A stretch of 64,000 nt of DNA, from the NCBI GenBank assembly GCA_049841275.1, contig JASGDN010000009.1, positions 6,942-70,941 on the forward strand, given 5' to 3'. Made by a program: the position numbers and the translations under genes. The DNA is from JASGDN01 sp049841275. Lineage in GTDB: Bacteria > Chloroflexota > Chloroflexia > Thermomicrobiales > UBA6265. The notes below the pieces were generated by a model that saw nothing but the letters and a program-made list of their open reading frames with translations, was not told the DNA's origin and did no database searches. Positions 53,083 to 61,471 of this stretch are shown in pieces. Numbering within the stretch: the stretch's first letter is position 1; the number at the start of each line of letters is the position of its first letter.

Positions 53083-53802
53083 ATGACCGAACCGATTCCG
53101 GTATTGCCCTCTGCCGCGATGGCGGAGGTCGATCGCCTCATGCTGGACGAGCTTGGCGTCGACACCCTGCAACTGATGGAGACCGCCGGCCACGCCATTG
53201 CCACATTCGTGCGCGAGACCTGCCTCTCCAGTGGGGTCGTGGGGAAACGGATCCTCGCCTTGGCCGGAAGCGGCGGCAATGGCGGCGATGCCCTCGTTGC
53301 GGCGCGGTGGCTGGCGGCGTGGGATGCATCGCCGTGCGTCGTCCTTACGAAGACCCCGGAAGCCTACGCTGGGGCGGCGGCGCACCAGCTCGCGACCGTG
53401 CAGCGGATGGGGATCCCGATACTGACGGTGGACGATCCGTTGCCGGCGACGGACCTGATCCTCGACGGGCTGCTCGGGTTCAGCGCGGCCGGGAACCCGC
53501 ATGGCTCTGTTGCGATGGCGATCGAGGCGGCGAATGGCCATCCGGCGCCGATCCTTGCCATCGACCTGCCGTCCGGACTGGATGCGACGACCGGCGTGAT
53601 TGGCGTACCCTGCGTACAGGCGAGGTGGACATTGACCCTCGCGCTCCCGAAGACAGGGTTGCTCGTTCCGGGTGCGGCGGCAGTCTGCGGGGCCGTCACC
53701 GTCGCGGATATCGGGGTGCCGGTGGAGATCCTGCGACAGGCAGGCGCATCCCTCGACCGCTCGCCGTTCGTGGACGGATGGTTCCGCACGGTGTCGCCAT
53801 AG
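53083..53802 (+). CDS. nnrE: NAD(P)H-hydrate epimerase (YjeF N-terminal domain only)
   Basis: This 239-aa protein matches the epimerase that repairs hydrated NAD(P)H. It has LMETAGHAIATFV, the nucleotide loop LAGSGGNGGDALVAARWL (usually GNNGGDG, so slightly divergent) and AIDLPSGLDATTG. Most bacteria fuse this to the ADP-dependent dehydratase NnrD; here the dehydratase half is absent and no separate copy is in the window. The ATG has GGGAG 7 nt upstream. It lies between a serine hydrolase and an alpha/beta hydrolase on one transcript. Confidence 0.85.
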   Translation: MTEPIPVLPSAAMAEVDRLMLDELGVDTLQLMETAGHAIATFVRETCLSSGVVGKRILALAGSGGNGGDALVAARWLAAWDASPCVVLTKTPEAYAGAAAHQLATVQRMGIPILTVDDPLPATDLILDGLLGFSAAGNPHGSVAMAIEAANGHPAPILAIDLPSGLDATTGVIGVPCVQARWTLTLALPKTGLLVPGAAAVCGAVTVADIGVPVEILRQAGASLDRSPFVDGWFRTVSP

Positions 53803-53827
53803 CGCGGGCATGGACGGGAGGACGAAT

Positions 53828-54691
53828 ATGCGGCAGGAACGCGGGACCTTTTCACCGACGCCCGGTGTCATCGTGGCGACCGCTGCCTGGATTCCCGATG
53901 CGCCCAGGGCAATCCTCGTCTTCTCGCACGGCCATGCCGAACACGCCGGGCGCTACGCCCTGCTCGTCACGACGATGGTCTCCGAAGGCTTCGTCGTGGC
54001 GACGCTCGATCATCGCGGGCACGGGCGCAGCAGCGGCACGCGCGCGCTGGCCATGCGCTTCGACGACTACGTGGACGATCTCGGGACGGTCGTGACGCGG
54101 ACGAAGGCCGCGTTCCCCGGCCTGCCATTGGTGCTCTTCGGGCATTCGATGGGTGGCCTGATCGCGGTCCGGTACGCCGAGGCGCGTCCGGAAACGGTCG
54201 ATTTTCTCATCACCAGCGGTCCGGCGCTCATCATCGACGAGGGCACATCGCCCATCGCGCGCAAGGCCGGCGAGGTGATCGCCCGCGTAGCGCCGGCCGC
54301 GCCGGTACCACGAAGCGAGGGGAATGTCCTCAGTACGGACGAGACGATCGGAATCGGGTTCGACGCCGATCACCGGACGCATCACGGCGAGACGCGGATG
54401 CGGACCGCGGTCGAGATGGTCCATGCAGGCGAGGACGCTCGCACGTGGTTCGATCGCCTGACGATGCCCTTGCTGGCGATGCACGGAGCCGACGACGAGT
54501 TGACGAGTCCGCGCGGCACGGAACTGCTCTACAAGGGTGCGTCGACATCGGACCGCACGATCGTGCTATGGCCGGGAATGCGCCATGAGTTACTGAACGA
54601 GCCAGACCGGGGCGCGGTCATGCAGTTCATTGTGGACTGGATCGTGCCGCGGCTCGGGACATCCTCAGCCCAAGGTTCACTTCCCGTGTAG
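53828..54691 (+). CDS. Alpha/beta hydrolase, monoacylglycerol lipase-like
   Basis: This 287-aa enzyme has SHGHAEHAGRYALLV (oxyanion loop), DHRGHGRSSG, the Ser elbow GHSMGGLIAVRYA, the acid in MHGADDELTS and the His in GMRHELLNE. This is the serine aminopeptidase S33/monoacylglycerol lipase family. GGGAGGA lies 5 nt before the ATG. It starts 25 nt after the epimerase stop, closing the operon. It may release glycerol from lipids, which would fit the glycerophosphodiester genes at the other end of the window, but this is only a possibility. Confidence 0.87.
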   Translation: MRQERGTFSPTPGVIVATAAWIPDAPRAILVFSHGHAEHAGRYALLVTTMVSEGFVVATLDHRGHGRSSGTRALAMRFDDYVDDLGTVVTRTKAAFPGLPLVLFGHSMGGLIAVRYAEARPETVDFLITSGPALIIDEGTSPIARKAGEVIARVAPAAPVPRSEGNVLSTDETIGIGFDADHRTHHGETRMRTAVEMVHAGEDARTWFDRLTMPLLAMHGADDELTSPRGTELLYKGASTSDRTIVLWPGMRHELLNEPDRGAVMQFIVDWIVPRLGTSSAQGSLPV

Positions 54692-54785
54692 GGGTGAACC
54701 TGGTGATCTCCGATGACGCGCCGGGACATCCGCGCGTCCTGGGCGATCGCCGGCCGCAGCAATCACTGCGAGGATCGCTTCTACG
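54687..54785. repeat. Intergenic repeat family 2, copy B
   Basis: This 99-bp element begins TGTAGGGG and ends in CTTCTACG. Its reverse complement matches copy A (3714-3805), with GCGATCCTCGC, TGATTGCTGCGGCCGG and GATCGCCCAG in the same order. The pair is therefore inverted and 51 kb apart. Confidence 0.7.
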
Positions 54786-54878
54786 TCCAATGTCCCACTA
54801 TGGTGTGGCTATCGTTCCGGATTTCGCTGTAATGAATATATGAAGTATGGCCCCCGAACGCGCGAAGCGATATCGCAT

Positions 54879-55144
54879 TCAGTCATAGACGTGGCGTCGG
54901 TGGGCAACCTTGACCACGATGATGACCAATGCATCATCCTTGATTTGACAAACGATTCTGTAGTCGCCGGCGCGATACCGCCACAAACTAGCAGCGTGGT
55001 CGGCCGTCAATGCCTTTCCACGAGCACGGGGATCGTCAAGGTGGCCGACCTCCTCCATAAACGCAAGGATTCGTTCTGGCCAGCCCGATCGATCTTGCGA
55101 AGCGACTTCAGGACCGAAGCGTCGAATTCAACGCGCCAGGCCAA
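54879..55144 (-). pseudogene. RelE/ParE-type toxin broken by a one-base frameshift
   Basis: The TTG start at 55144 overlaps the antitoxin stop and has AGGA upstream. The frame reads AWRVEFDASVLKSLRKIDRAGQ, then shifts; the original reading continues one frame over as ERILAFMEEVGHLDDPRARG, then LWRYRAGDYRIVCQI and ending HRRHVYD. Restoring one G near 55076 (CAGAACG to CAGGAACG) joins both halves into an 87-88-aa RelE-family mRNA interferase with its RYRAGDYR motif. As written, the toxin would end early and be inactive. Confidence 0.78.
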
Positions 55145-55355
55145 GGGATTTCCTGACCTCGTAAAGAGAGAGCGTCGAATCCTGCCTTGAAAGTACCGCG
55201 CGTGCATCCCGGATGTCTTCCTGATCCTCCAGCCATGCGGTCAGCGCCTCCTGTGCAAGACTCTGCTTGTCACGGCCCGTGGAGCGAGCCAGTTCATTCA
55301 ATTCATCGTCGATGTCGCTGTCGATGACGATGGTAATCGTTCGTGTCTCCGCCAT
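55128..55355 (-). CDS. RelB/CopG-type ribbon-helix-helix antitoxin
   Basis: This 75-aa protein begins with a short strand (TRTITIVIDSDIDDELNELA) and two helices (RDKQSLAQEALTAWLEDQED), the plan of ribbon-helix-helix DNA-binding antitoxins. The acidic tail would wrap the toxin. Its stop overlaps the toxin start by 17 nt, the usual antitoxin-first coupling. It would repress its own promoter. It is intact although the toxin is not. Confidence 0.85.
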   Translation of the reverse strand: MAETRTITIVIDSDIDDELNELARSTGRDKQSLAQEALTAWLEDQEDIRDARAVLSRQDSTLSLYEVRKSLGLAR

Positions 55356-55408
55356 GAATCGACCTCCCCTTCATGTCGCTCCACTACCGGAGCATCCGGA
55401 TTTGGACT

Positions 55409-56167
55409 TTACGCCGTGGCCGTGACGGCAAACGGGTTGAAGTTCGTGTCGCGGTCGAAGGCGTCGACGCCTTCCAGCCGCTTCAGCTTGTTCACCACGA
55501 AGTAGGTCACCGGGGTGAAGAGGGCCTCGTAGCCGGTCTTCAGGATCCAGTTCGTGTAGATCATCTGCCAGAGGATGCCGCCGCTCATGGTGCCGCCGAA
55601 GGCAATGAGCACGAAGAGCAGCGAATCCAGCCCTTCCGCCACGATCGTCGAGCCGATCGTGCGCGTCCACAGATACTTCCCGTTTGTCGCGACCTTCATG
55701 CGCGCCAGCACGTAGGAATTGACGAACTCGCCCACGATGTAGGCCACGCACGACGCGAGCAGGATGCGCGGCGTGGAGCCGAAGATGCGCTGATAGGCAT
55801 CGCCTCCATCCCACGAGGCGTCGGCGGGCATCACCCCGGCGAGCTGGATCATCGCCACGGCCAGCAGGTTGCACAGGAACCCGAGCCAGATCACACGCCG
55901 GGCGATGGAGTAGCCATAGACCTCGGTCAGGATATCGCCCACGATGTAGGCGATCGGGAAGGTAAGCGTACCGGCGTCGGCCACCCACGGCCCGACATGA
56001 AGGATCTTCACGGCGAGGATGTTCGCCATGATCAGGCAGGTGACGTACAACGCCACGATCACCAGGAAATAGGGCGAGCCGATCACCTGGCTGCGGACAT
56101 AGTCGGTCCGTGATGTGAACGGGGACGATGGATCGTGCCGCGGGGTGCTGGTGCCGGGGGTGGACAT
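55409..56167 (-). CDS. VUT-family (YhhQ-type) queuosine-precursor transporter
   Basis: This 252-aa membrane protein has about six helices and the family motifs LIMANILAVKI, TFPIAYIVGDILTEVYGY, VGEFVNSYVLARMK, then RTIGSTIVAEGLDSLLFVLIAF. YhhQ imports 7-cyano-7-deazaguanine or related bases for queuosine synthesis in E. coli. No que gene or preQ1 riboswitch is in the window, so the ligand is inferred from family only. The start at 56167 has a distant GGAG. Confidence 0.85.
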   Translation of the reverse strand: MSTPGTSTPRHDPSSPFTSRTDYVRSQVIGSPYFLVIVALYVTCLIMANILAVKILHVGPWVADAGTLTFPIAYIVGDILTEVYGYSIARRVIWLGFLCNLLAVAMIQLAGVMPADASWDGGDAYQRIFGSTPRILLASCVAYIVGEFVNSYVLARMKVATNGKYLWTRTIGSTIVAEGLDSLLFVLIAFGGTMSGGILWQMIYTNWILKTGYEALFTPVTYFVVNKLKRLEGVDAFDRDTNFNPFAVTATA

Positions 56168-56215
56168 GACAGGGAAGACTCCGATCGGAGGACGGTTCGA
56201 CGCGATGCTGGGTTC

Positions 56216-56902
56216 ATGGTAACGAGCGAGACGGCTGGAGGCCACACGGGTATCGATGCGCGTGCTGCCGAACTGACCGCCTATCAGGCGACAATGCGCG
56301 CTTGCACCCGATGTGTGGCTGCGGGCTTGCTGGCTGAGGCGCACCCGGTCTTCCGGGGACAGGCCGTCCAGCGCCTGATGATCGTCGGGCAGGCACCCGG
56401 CGCCCGTGCCCACGAGCGAGGTGTGCCGTGGAGCGGTCCCGGCGGCGACCTGCTGAAGGGCTGGCTCGTCCAGGCAGGGTTTCCGGCGGATACATTCCTC
56501 GAAACCTGGTACCTGACCAGCCTGACGAAGTGCTTCCCCGGTTCCGCGACGAGCGGAAAGGGCGATCGCGCGCCATCCGCCGCCGAGATCCGTCTGTGCG
56601 CAGATCATCTCGCGATGGAGATCGCCCTCGTGCAACCCGAGATCGTCGTCACGCTCGGACGGCTGGCGGCTGCTGCGCTCATCCCCGGTGCGCGCCGGCT
56701 CCGGCTGGTGGACCTGGTGGGGAACTCGTTCTCCGTCGATCTTGGCTTCGGTAAGGTGCCGGTCGTGCCGTTGCCGCATCCGTCGGGCGTTTCCCGCTGG
56801 CGCAACGATCCACAGAACTGGGCGCTCACCGATCGCGGACTGGACGAACTGTGCATGCTCGCGACGGAACGGGGGCTGATCCCCGGGATGTCACGCGATT
56901 GA
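56216..56902 (+). CDS. Uracil-DNA glycosylase superfamily protein with Fe-S cysteines
   Basis: This 228-aa protein has the UDG motif-A region VGQAPGARAHERGVPWSGPG and the motif-B HPSGVSRW. Four Cys (Cys-x2-Cys in RACTRCVAAG, then one in TKCFPG and one in IRLCADHL) match the 4Fe-4S ligands of family 4/5 enzymes. It would remove uracil or deaminated bases from DNA. The motif-A sequence (Gln and Ala before PG, then His-Glu) differs from the standard family 4 form, so the subfamily is uncertain. Divergent from the VUT gene, 48 nt apart. Confidence 0.85.
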   Translation: MVTSETAGGHTGIDARAAELTAYQATMRACTRCVAAGLLAEAHPVFRGQAVQRLMIVGQAPGARAHERGVPWSGPGGDLLKGWLVQAGFPADTFLETWYLTSLTKCFPGSATSGKGDRAPSAAEIRLCADHLAMEIALVQPEIVVTLGRLAAAALIPGARRLRLVDLVGNSFSVDLGFGKVPVVPLPHPSGVSRWRNDPQNWALTDRGLDELCMLATERGLIPGMSRD

Positions 56903-57012
56903 CACGATCTGGCAGCGCCGTGAAAGGCGACGGGCACGGCTTGCCGGGATAATGACAGGTGACATTCCGATGAGGAGATGTAGCCCCTCGATTCCGCGAA
57001 CAGGAGGTGCCC

Positions 57013-57366
57013 GTGATCTCACATGACCTCGAAGGCCCGTTGACCCTGGTAGACGACGTCCTGGCGGCCGCGCCGGTCCAGCCAGGGAAGGTGGTTCCAT
57101 CCTCCGTGCTGAAGATCGGACCGTTCAGCGTCATCGTCTTCGCGTTCGATGCCGGGGTCGAGTTGCGGGAGCATCATGCACCGGTGCCGGTGTTGTTGCA
57201 GGTGCTGGATGGACGCGTGCAGGTCGACGCGGACGGACAGTCGGTTGACCTGAAGCCGGGTGGACTGCTGCACATTGCGGCGGCGGTGAATCATCGCGTA
57301 GTCGCGGCGGAGCCGTCGCGCTTGCAACTGACCGTGCTGGGAACGGGACACAACCCGGTCGGCTGA
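57013..57366 (+). CDS. Cupin-domain protein
   Basis: This 117-aa single-domain cupin contains ELREHHAPVPVLLQVLDGRV (motif 1 region with two His) and VDLKPGGLLHIAAAVNHRVVA (motif 2 with a His). A metal site is plausible. The GTG at 57013 is preferred to one at 57007 because AGGAGG is then correctly spaced. Function unknown; such proteins often sense or modify small molecules. Confidence 0.82.
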   Translation: MISHDLEGPLTLVDDVLAAAPVQPGKVVPSSVLKIGPFSVIVFAFDAGVELREHHAPVPVLLQVLDGRVQVDADGQSVDLKPGGLLHIAAAVNHRVVAAEPSRLQLTVLGTGHNPVG

Positions 57367-57377
57367 CATCGCCCGAA

Positions 57378-58169
57378 TCACCTCGTATCGGGTTCGAGGA
57401 TAGCCAGGTACTCGTGATGCCGCCAGAGCGGATGATCCGATATCGCATCGGCGAGGGAGAACGGCTCGCCGCCGACCTCGAAGGCGCGCACGCGGAGACC
57501 GGTTCCTTCCAGCAAGAGCAGCAGGTCGGCCGGAGTGTAGCAGCGCAGGCTCTGGGAGATCGCATCGTCGGGATGGCCTGCCTCCCACCAGGTGTCGATG
57601 AACCGGTTGCCGACTGGGTCGTAGTCGGTCCGCTCGCGCACGCTGAACGGATAGCCCGCCTCCGGTCGGGCGTTGCGAACCTCCTCGTCGCCCGCCCATT
57701 GCGCGCATCGGACGGGGTTGAAGATATCCAGCAGGACGATGCCATCCGGCCGCAGCCAGTGTGCACCCATGCGGCGCAGCAGGCGACGCTGATCGAGATC
57801 AGTGCCGATTCCGAAGCCGTTCCAGTACGTGACGATGTCGAACCGTTCGCTGTCCGTAAATGCGTAGAAGTCGGCCTGGACGAAACGCAACGCCCCGGTG
57901 ATGGTCGCGCGGTCGAATTGGCCCGCGAACGCGATACGCTCGCTGACCTCGACGCCGGTCACATCGTGTCCAGCCCGCGCCATGATGAAGGGTGTTGTCC
58001 CGTAGGACGAGCCGAGATCGAGGATGCGCAAGCCCGATGACGCGTGAGGCAGGTGAGCGGTATGCCGGTCGAGGGTGCCGAGGCGATCGGTATCCCGCGC
58101 CGTGATGGCGGATTCGGCCGCTCCCCACCAGATGCCCGTGCGCGAATAGAAGGGTTCCACCCACTCCAT
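57378..58169 (-). CDS. Class I SAM-dependent methyltransferase
   Basis: This 263-aa protein has LRILDLGSSYGTTPFIMA (SAM-binding motif I), VTGVEVSERIAFAGQFD, VQADFYAFT (motif II), and FDIVTYWNGFGI. AGGGAGGA lies 7 nt before the ATG. It starts 57 nt downstream of tenA on the same strand and may belong to the TPP-riboswitch operon. The target is unknown; a small molecule is more likely than a macromolecule from the overall form. Confidence 0.82.
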   Translation of the reverse strand: MEWVEPFYSRTGIWWGAAESAITARDTDRLGTLDRHTAHLPHASSGLRILDLGSSYGTTPFIMARAGHDVTGVEVSERIAFAGQFDRATITGALRFVQADFYAFTDSERFDIVTYWNGFGIGTDLDQRRLLRRMGAHWLRPDGIVLLDIFNPVRCAQWAGDEEVRNARPEAGYPFSVRERTDYDPVGNRFIDTWWEAGHPDDAISQSLRCYTPADLLLLLEGTGLRVRAFEVGGEPFSLADAISDHPLWRHHEYLAILEPDTR

Positions 58170-58226
58170 GCGGTATTCCTCCCTGGGTGACCGGGGTTCG
58201 GATCGCCCGGTGTTTGCCGGCGATAC

Positions 58227-58904
58227 CTACACGGGCCATCGCTCGCGGGTCCAGGCCATCTCCCAGAAGGCAAGCTCGTAGCGGCTTGCCGTGATGAAGG
58301 CGGTCTCGACCCGCCGCAGGGCGGGTTGCGGCAGACCGGTGCAGGCGGCATCGGTGAGGTCGCGGCACCAGGCGGCGAGTGTGGCGAACTCGGGATCGGC
58401 ATAGGTTTCGATCCAGCGAGCGTAACGCTCATCGGCGGGGAACCCCCGGGCCGCGAGGGCGATGCCCAGTTCGCTGTAGCCCCACATGCAGGGAAGGAGC
58501 GCACCAAGCAGTTCGGCATAGTCGCCCGTTGTCGCGGTGCGGAGCAGGAAGTCGGTGTAGCCCTGTGTGGTGGGGGCCTTGCGTTCGCCTTCCAGGTCGG
58601 TGGCGGTGATGCCAAAACCGTCCACATAGGAACGATGCAGGTTCATCTCTCGCGTCATCGTCTCGTGGAGGAGACCAGCGAAGCGAGTCATGCTCTCCAG
58701 GTCCGGGGCGCGGAGGACGGCGGTCGCGAAGAGGCGGCTGTAGTCGATCAGGAAGAGATAATCCTGCCGCAGCCAGAAGCCGAAGATCTCCGGATCGAGC
58801 GTGCCGTCGCCGATCCCGCGCACCAGCGGATGATCGTGCTGGGTTTGCCAGATGGAGTTGGCGGTCCGGCGCAGGTGGACGCTGAACGGAATGTCGTCAC
58901 GCAT
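58227..58904 (-). CDS. tenA: Thiaminase II / aminopyrimidine aminohydrolase (TenA)
   Basis: This 225-aa helical protein matches TenA, which salvages the pyrimidine part of degraded thiamine. DHPLVRGIGDGTLDPEIFGFWLRQDYLFLIDYSR is the N-terminal signature region (split: the Tyr/Asp pair lies in LRQDYLFLIDYSR), and the catalytic Cys is in ALLPCMWGYSELG. The C-terminal EMAWTRERW is also typical. It lies in the riboswitch-led operon 40 nt after the permease gene. Confidence 0.9.
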   Translation of the reverse strand: MRDDIPFSVHLRRTANSIWQTQHDHPLVRGIGDGTLDPEIFGFWLRQDYLFLIDYSRLFATAVLRAPDLESMTRFAGLLHETMTREMNLHRSYVDGFGITATDLEGERKAPTTQGYTDFLLRTATTGDYAELLGALLPCMWGYSELGIALAARGFPADERYARWIETYADPEFATLAAWCRDLTDAACTGLPQPALRRVETAFITASRYELAFWEMAWTRERWPV

Positions 58905-58944
58905 GCTGGCTCCTTGTGATTGGATGTCAGAAGCGGCCGGCCTG

Positions 58945-59727
58945 TCAGGACTCGTCGGTGACGAAGCGTCGCCAGGGGAGCGCGATCCGCTCCAGGAGCG
59001 AGACGAGCATGAAGAGGCCGACCCCCATCGCCGAGAGGATGACGATGGCGGCGAAGACGCGGGCGGTCTGGAACTGGGCGGCCGATCGCTGCATCAGGTA
59101 TCCCAGCCCTGCGCTGGCGCCGACGAGTTCCCCGAAGACGGCGCCGATCACACTGAAGGCGATGGCGATGCGCGCGCCGGTGAAGATGGACGGCAACGAG
59201 GCCGGGGCTTTCACGAGCCGGAACTGTTGCCAGCCGGATGCGCCCATCGATTTCAGGAGCGAGAGCATCTCGCGGTCGGCGATGCGGAGCCCGTCCACGG
59301 TGTTCACGGCGAGCGGGAAGAAGCAGACGAGGGCCGTCACCAGGACCTTCGGGAGCAGCCCGTAACCGAACCAGATCAACAGAAGCGGCGCCAGTGCGAC
59401 CATCGGGATGGTCTGGCTGGCGATGATGAGCGGATAGATGGCGCGTTCGAGGATGGGAGAGGCATCGATTGCGATGCCGACGAGCAGCCCGGCGACGAGG
59501 GCCAGGCCGAACCCGAGCAGCACCTCCTTCAGGGTGACCAGCGTGTGTTTCCAGAGCAGGGCGCGGTCGTCGCGGAACGACTCCATGATGGCGGTGGGAG
59601 CGGGCAATTGCCAGGCCGGGACGTTTGTCAGGCGGACGGCGATCTCCCAACCGACAAGCAGTGCGACGAGGATCGTTGCCGGCAAGATCCAGCGGCCGAT
59701 CGCTCGCATGAGTGGGGACTCGTTCAT
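58945..59727 (-). CDS. ABC transporter permease for a thiamine precursor (ThiX/SsuC-like)
   Basis: This 260-aa protein has six membrane helices and the cytoplasmic loop DGLRIADREMLSLLKSMGASG (EAA-like), then LPSIFTGARIAIAFSVIGAV and GLGYLMQRSAAQFQ. This matches the NitT/TauT permease family, which includes ThiX for the pyrimidine HMP or its derivatives. It overlaps the ATPase stop by 4 nt (ATGA). A partner binding protein (ThiY type) is not in the window. Confidence 0.88.
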   Translation of the reverse strand: MNESPLMRAIGRWILPATILVALLVGWEIAVRLTNVPAWQLPAPTAIMESFRDDRALLWKHTLVTLKEVLLGFGLALVAGLLVGIAIDASPILERAIYPLIIASQTIPMVALAPLLLIWFGYGLLPKVLVTALVCFFPLAVNTVDGLRIADREMLSLLKSMGASGWQQFRLVKAPASLPSIFTGARIAIAFSVIGAVFGELVGASAGLGYLMQRSAAQFQTARVFAAIVILSAMGVGLFMLVSLLERIALPWRRFVTDES

Positions 59728-60566
59728 GCTGCGCCACTCCCTGCCGGGGTCAGCAGGCCGAGGGCGTCGAGCAGCGCCGCGCGATGGGCCAGAAACGGTG
59801 GCGAGGTGACGATCTCGCGGTGGCGTGGACGCGGGAGGGCGATGGGCTCGATGTGGGCGATCCTGCCGGGGCGGGGCGTGAGCACGATCACGCGGTCGGC
59901 GAGGAAGATCGCCTCGTCGACATCGTGGGTGACGAGGAGGACAGCCTGCCGTTCCCGTTCCCACAGGTCGAGCAGCCATGATTGCAGCGCGACTCGATTC
60001 AGCGCGTCGAGGGCGCCGAACGGTTCGTCGAGCAGGAGGAGCGGACGCTCGGTAAGGACCGTGCGGAGGAAGGCGACGCGTTGCCGCATGCCGCCGGAGA
60101 GCTGGGCCGGCCAGGCGTGCTCGAAGCCGGCGAGGCCGAATTCCGGGAAGCGATCGCGTGCTATCCGGCGTGCCTCGGTGCGGATGTGTCCGTGGACTTC
60201 GAGTGCGAGCGCAGCGTTGTCGAGTGTGGTTCGCCAGGGAAGGAGCAGATCGCGCTGGCGCATGTAGGCGGAGATGCCGAGCCGCTGCTTCGTGGGAAGG
60301 ACAACGCCGCCGAGTACGACCTCGCCGCCGGTCTGGGCGAAGAGGCCGGCGATGATGTCGAGGAGGGTGCTCTTGCCAGAGCCAGACGGCCCGATGAGGG
60401 CGACGAACTCGCCGTCCGCGATCTCGAAGGAGATGTCTGCCAGCGCCTGCACGGAACGGCCGCGCTCGGTGTAGACGGAGTCGATGTGCTGGAGCGCGAG
60501 GCAGGGCGGCAGCAGACTGGATGGTGATGGGATTGGATGCTTGGGGGGACGTGGGGAATTGACCAC
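59724..60566 (-). CDS. ABC transporter ATP-binding protein for a thiamine precursor (ThiZ-like)
   Basis: This 280-aa ATPase has Walker A GPSGSGKST, Q-loop MRQRDLLLPW, signature LSGGMRQRVAFLRTV, Walker B LLLDEPFGAL and switch His in VTHDVDEA, as in NitT/TauT-type importers. The GTG start at 60566 has AGGAAGG 8 nt upstream, and that SD forms the 3' edge of the TPP aptamer. Ligand binding could thus hide the ribosome site. It is the first gene of the thiamine operon. Confidence 0.88.
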   Translation of the reverse strand: MVNSPRPPKHPIPSPSSLLPPCLALQHIDSVYTERGRSVQALADISFEIADGEFVALIGPSGSGKSTLLDIIAGLFAQTGGEVVLGGVVLPTKQRLGISAYMRQRDLLLPWRTTLDNAALALEVHGHIRTEARRIARDRFPEFGLAGFEHAWPAQLSGGMRQRVAFLRTVLTERPLLLLDEPFGALDALNRVALQSWLLDLWERERQAVLLVTHDVDEAIFLADRVIVLTPRPGRIAHIEPIALPRPRHREIVTSPPFLAHRAALLDALGLLTPAGSGAA

Positions 60567-60574
60567 GCATCATG

Positions 60575-60665
60575 CCTTCCTACGCCGGTACGACCCGGAT
60601 CAGGTTCGGCGGTCAGCGACGGTAGGACGGTCGCACTCTCAGCCCGGCTCACCCGGGCTCCCGCA
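60575..60665 (-). ncRNA. TPP riboswitch (THI element)
   Basis: Read on the minus strand, the element begins GGGAGCCCGGG, contains GGCTGAGAG (pyrimidine-sensing arm, CTGAGA at 60642-60637) and GAACCTGATC (60607-60598, pyrophosphate arm) followed by CGGGTCGTACCGGCGTAGGAA. This is the complete conserved core of the TPP aptamer. It ends at the SD of the ABC ATPase gene, pointing to control of translation start. It defines the downstream genes as thiamine-related. Confidence 0.93.
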
Positions 60666-60816
60666 GCTGCTTCGTTTCGGGCATGGTACAGGGGAAGCAG
60701 CCGATCTGTCTTGTGGGAGTGAGTTGCCGTGTGGTGGCGATGCCGAAAGGCAGGAGGTCACAAAGGCCTTCCCACCATGTGCGGCGGGTGTCGTTCGGCG
60801 TCCCTGATTCCCGGCA

Positions 60817-61218
60817 TCAGGTTCCGGTGGGATCGGACCAATCGAGGATTGCCAGATCGCTGATATCGATTTGCCCCTGAATCATGAGATGGGGGACGCC
60901 GACGAACGCGGCTCCCCGCCGATTCCGTTCAGCCAGCATGCGATACCACTCGCGCGTGCCGGTCGGCACGTCCATCAGTTCGGAATAGGCCGACCAGTCA
61001 ACGGGTTCGTACTCAGGGCGACCGTCAGCGCCGCGGACAAAGACGACGGCTGGCAGATGGTGCACCCGGTTCAGCGGAATGGTGAAGAACGATTGCGGTT
61101 GGGGGGAGATACCGGCATCACGTTGGGCCAGATAGAGCTGGTGCGGATGGATGGGGCAGCATTGAACGACATCGCTCCACGTACACGCCAAATGCGGTAT
61201 CGGGGTCATTGGCAGCAT
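60817..61218 (-). CDS. Hypothetical protein
   Basis: This 133-aa frame reads as a soluble protein (SFFTIPLNRVHHLPAVVFVR, REWYRMLAERNRRGAAFVGV, ISDLAILDWSD) and its reading is smoother than those of the overlapping frames. No family is recognised, there is no clear SD, and the start could be the ATG at 61209. The 5' Cys pairs (CTWSDVVQCC) stand out. It follows the DUF402 gene after 250 nt that hold a terminator. Confidence 0.5.
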   Translation of the reverse strand: MLPMTPIPHLACTWSDVVQCCPIHPHQLYLAQRDAGISPQPQSFFTIPLNRVHHLPAVVFVRGADGRPEYEPVDWSAYSELMDVPTGTREWYRMLAERNRRGAAFVGVPHLMIQGQIDISDLAILDWSDPTGT

Positions 61219-61437
61219 GCGGCGATCGGGATGGTCATCATATTGGCGAGCGCGGCTCTATACGAGCCGGGCGTTACCGCTTTCAGTATGGTCAACGGAT
61301 AGAGTATTGACCCGACGAGGTCATCCGGGCATTGGTGATAGATGCGAGGCTCAGAGCGTGTCATCGAGGCTCCTGCGCAGGGCAAAGTCCAGGGCACGCG
61401 AATCTTCGCGAGCAATGCGTCCCTGGGCCACGTCGTG

Positions 61438-61471
61438 AAAAACCGATACCCCGCGTTCGATCGCGCGGGGT
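61438..61471 (-). terminator. Intrinsic terminator of the DUF402 gene
   Basis: On the minus strand ACCCCGCG (61471-61464) pairs with CGCGGGGT (61455-61448) and is followed, after ATCGG, by TTTTT (61442-61438). The stem overlaps the stop codon. This is the clearest Rho-independent terminator in the window. Confidence 0.75.
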
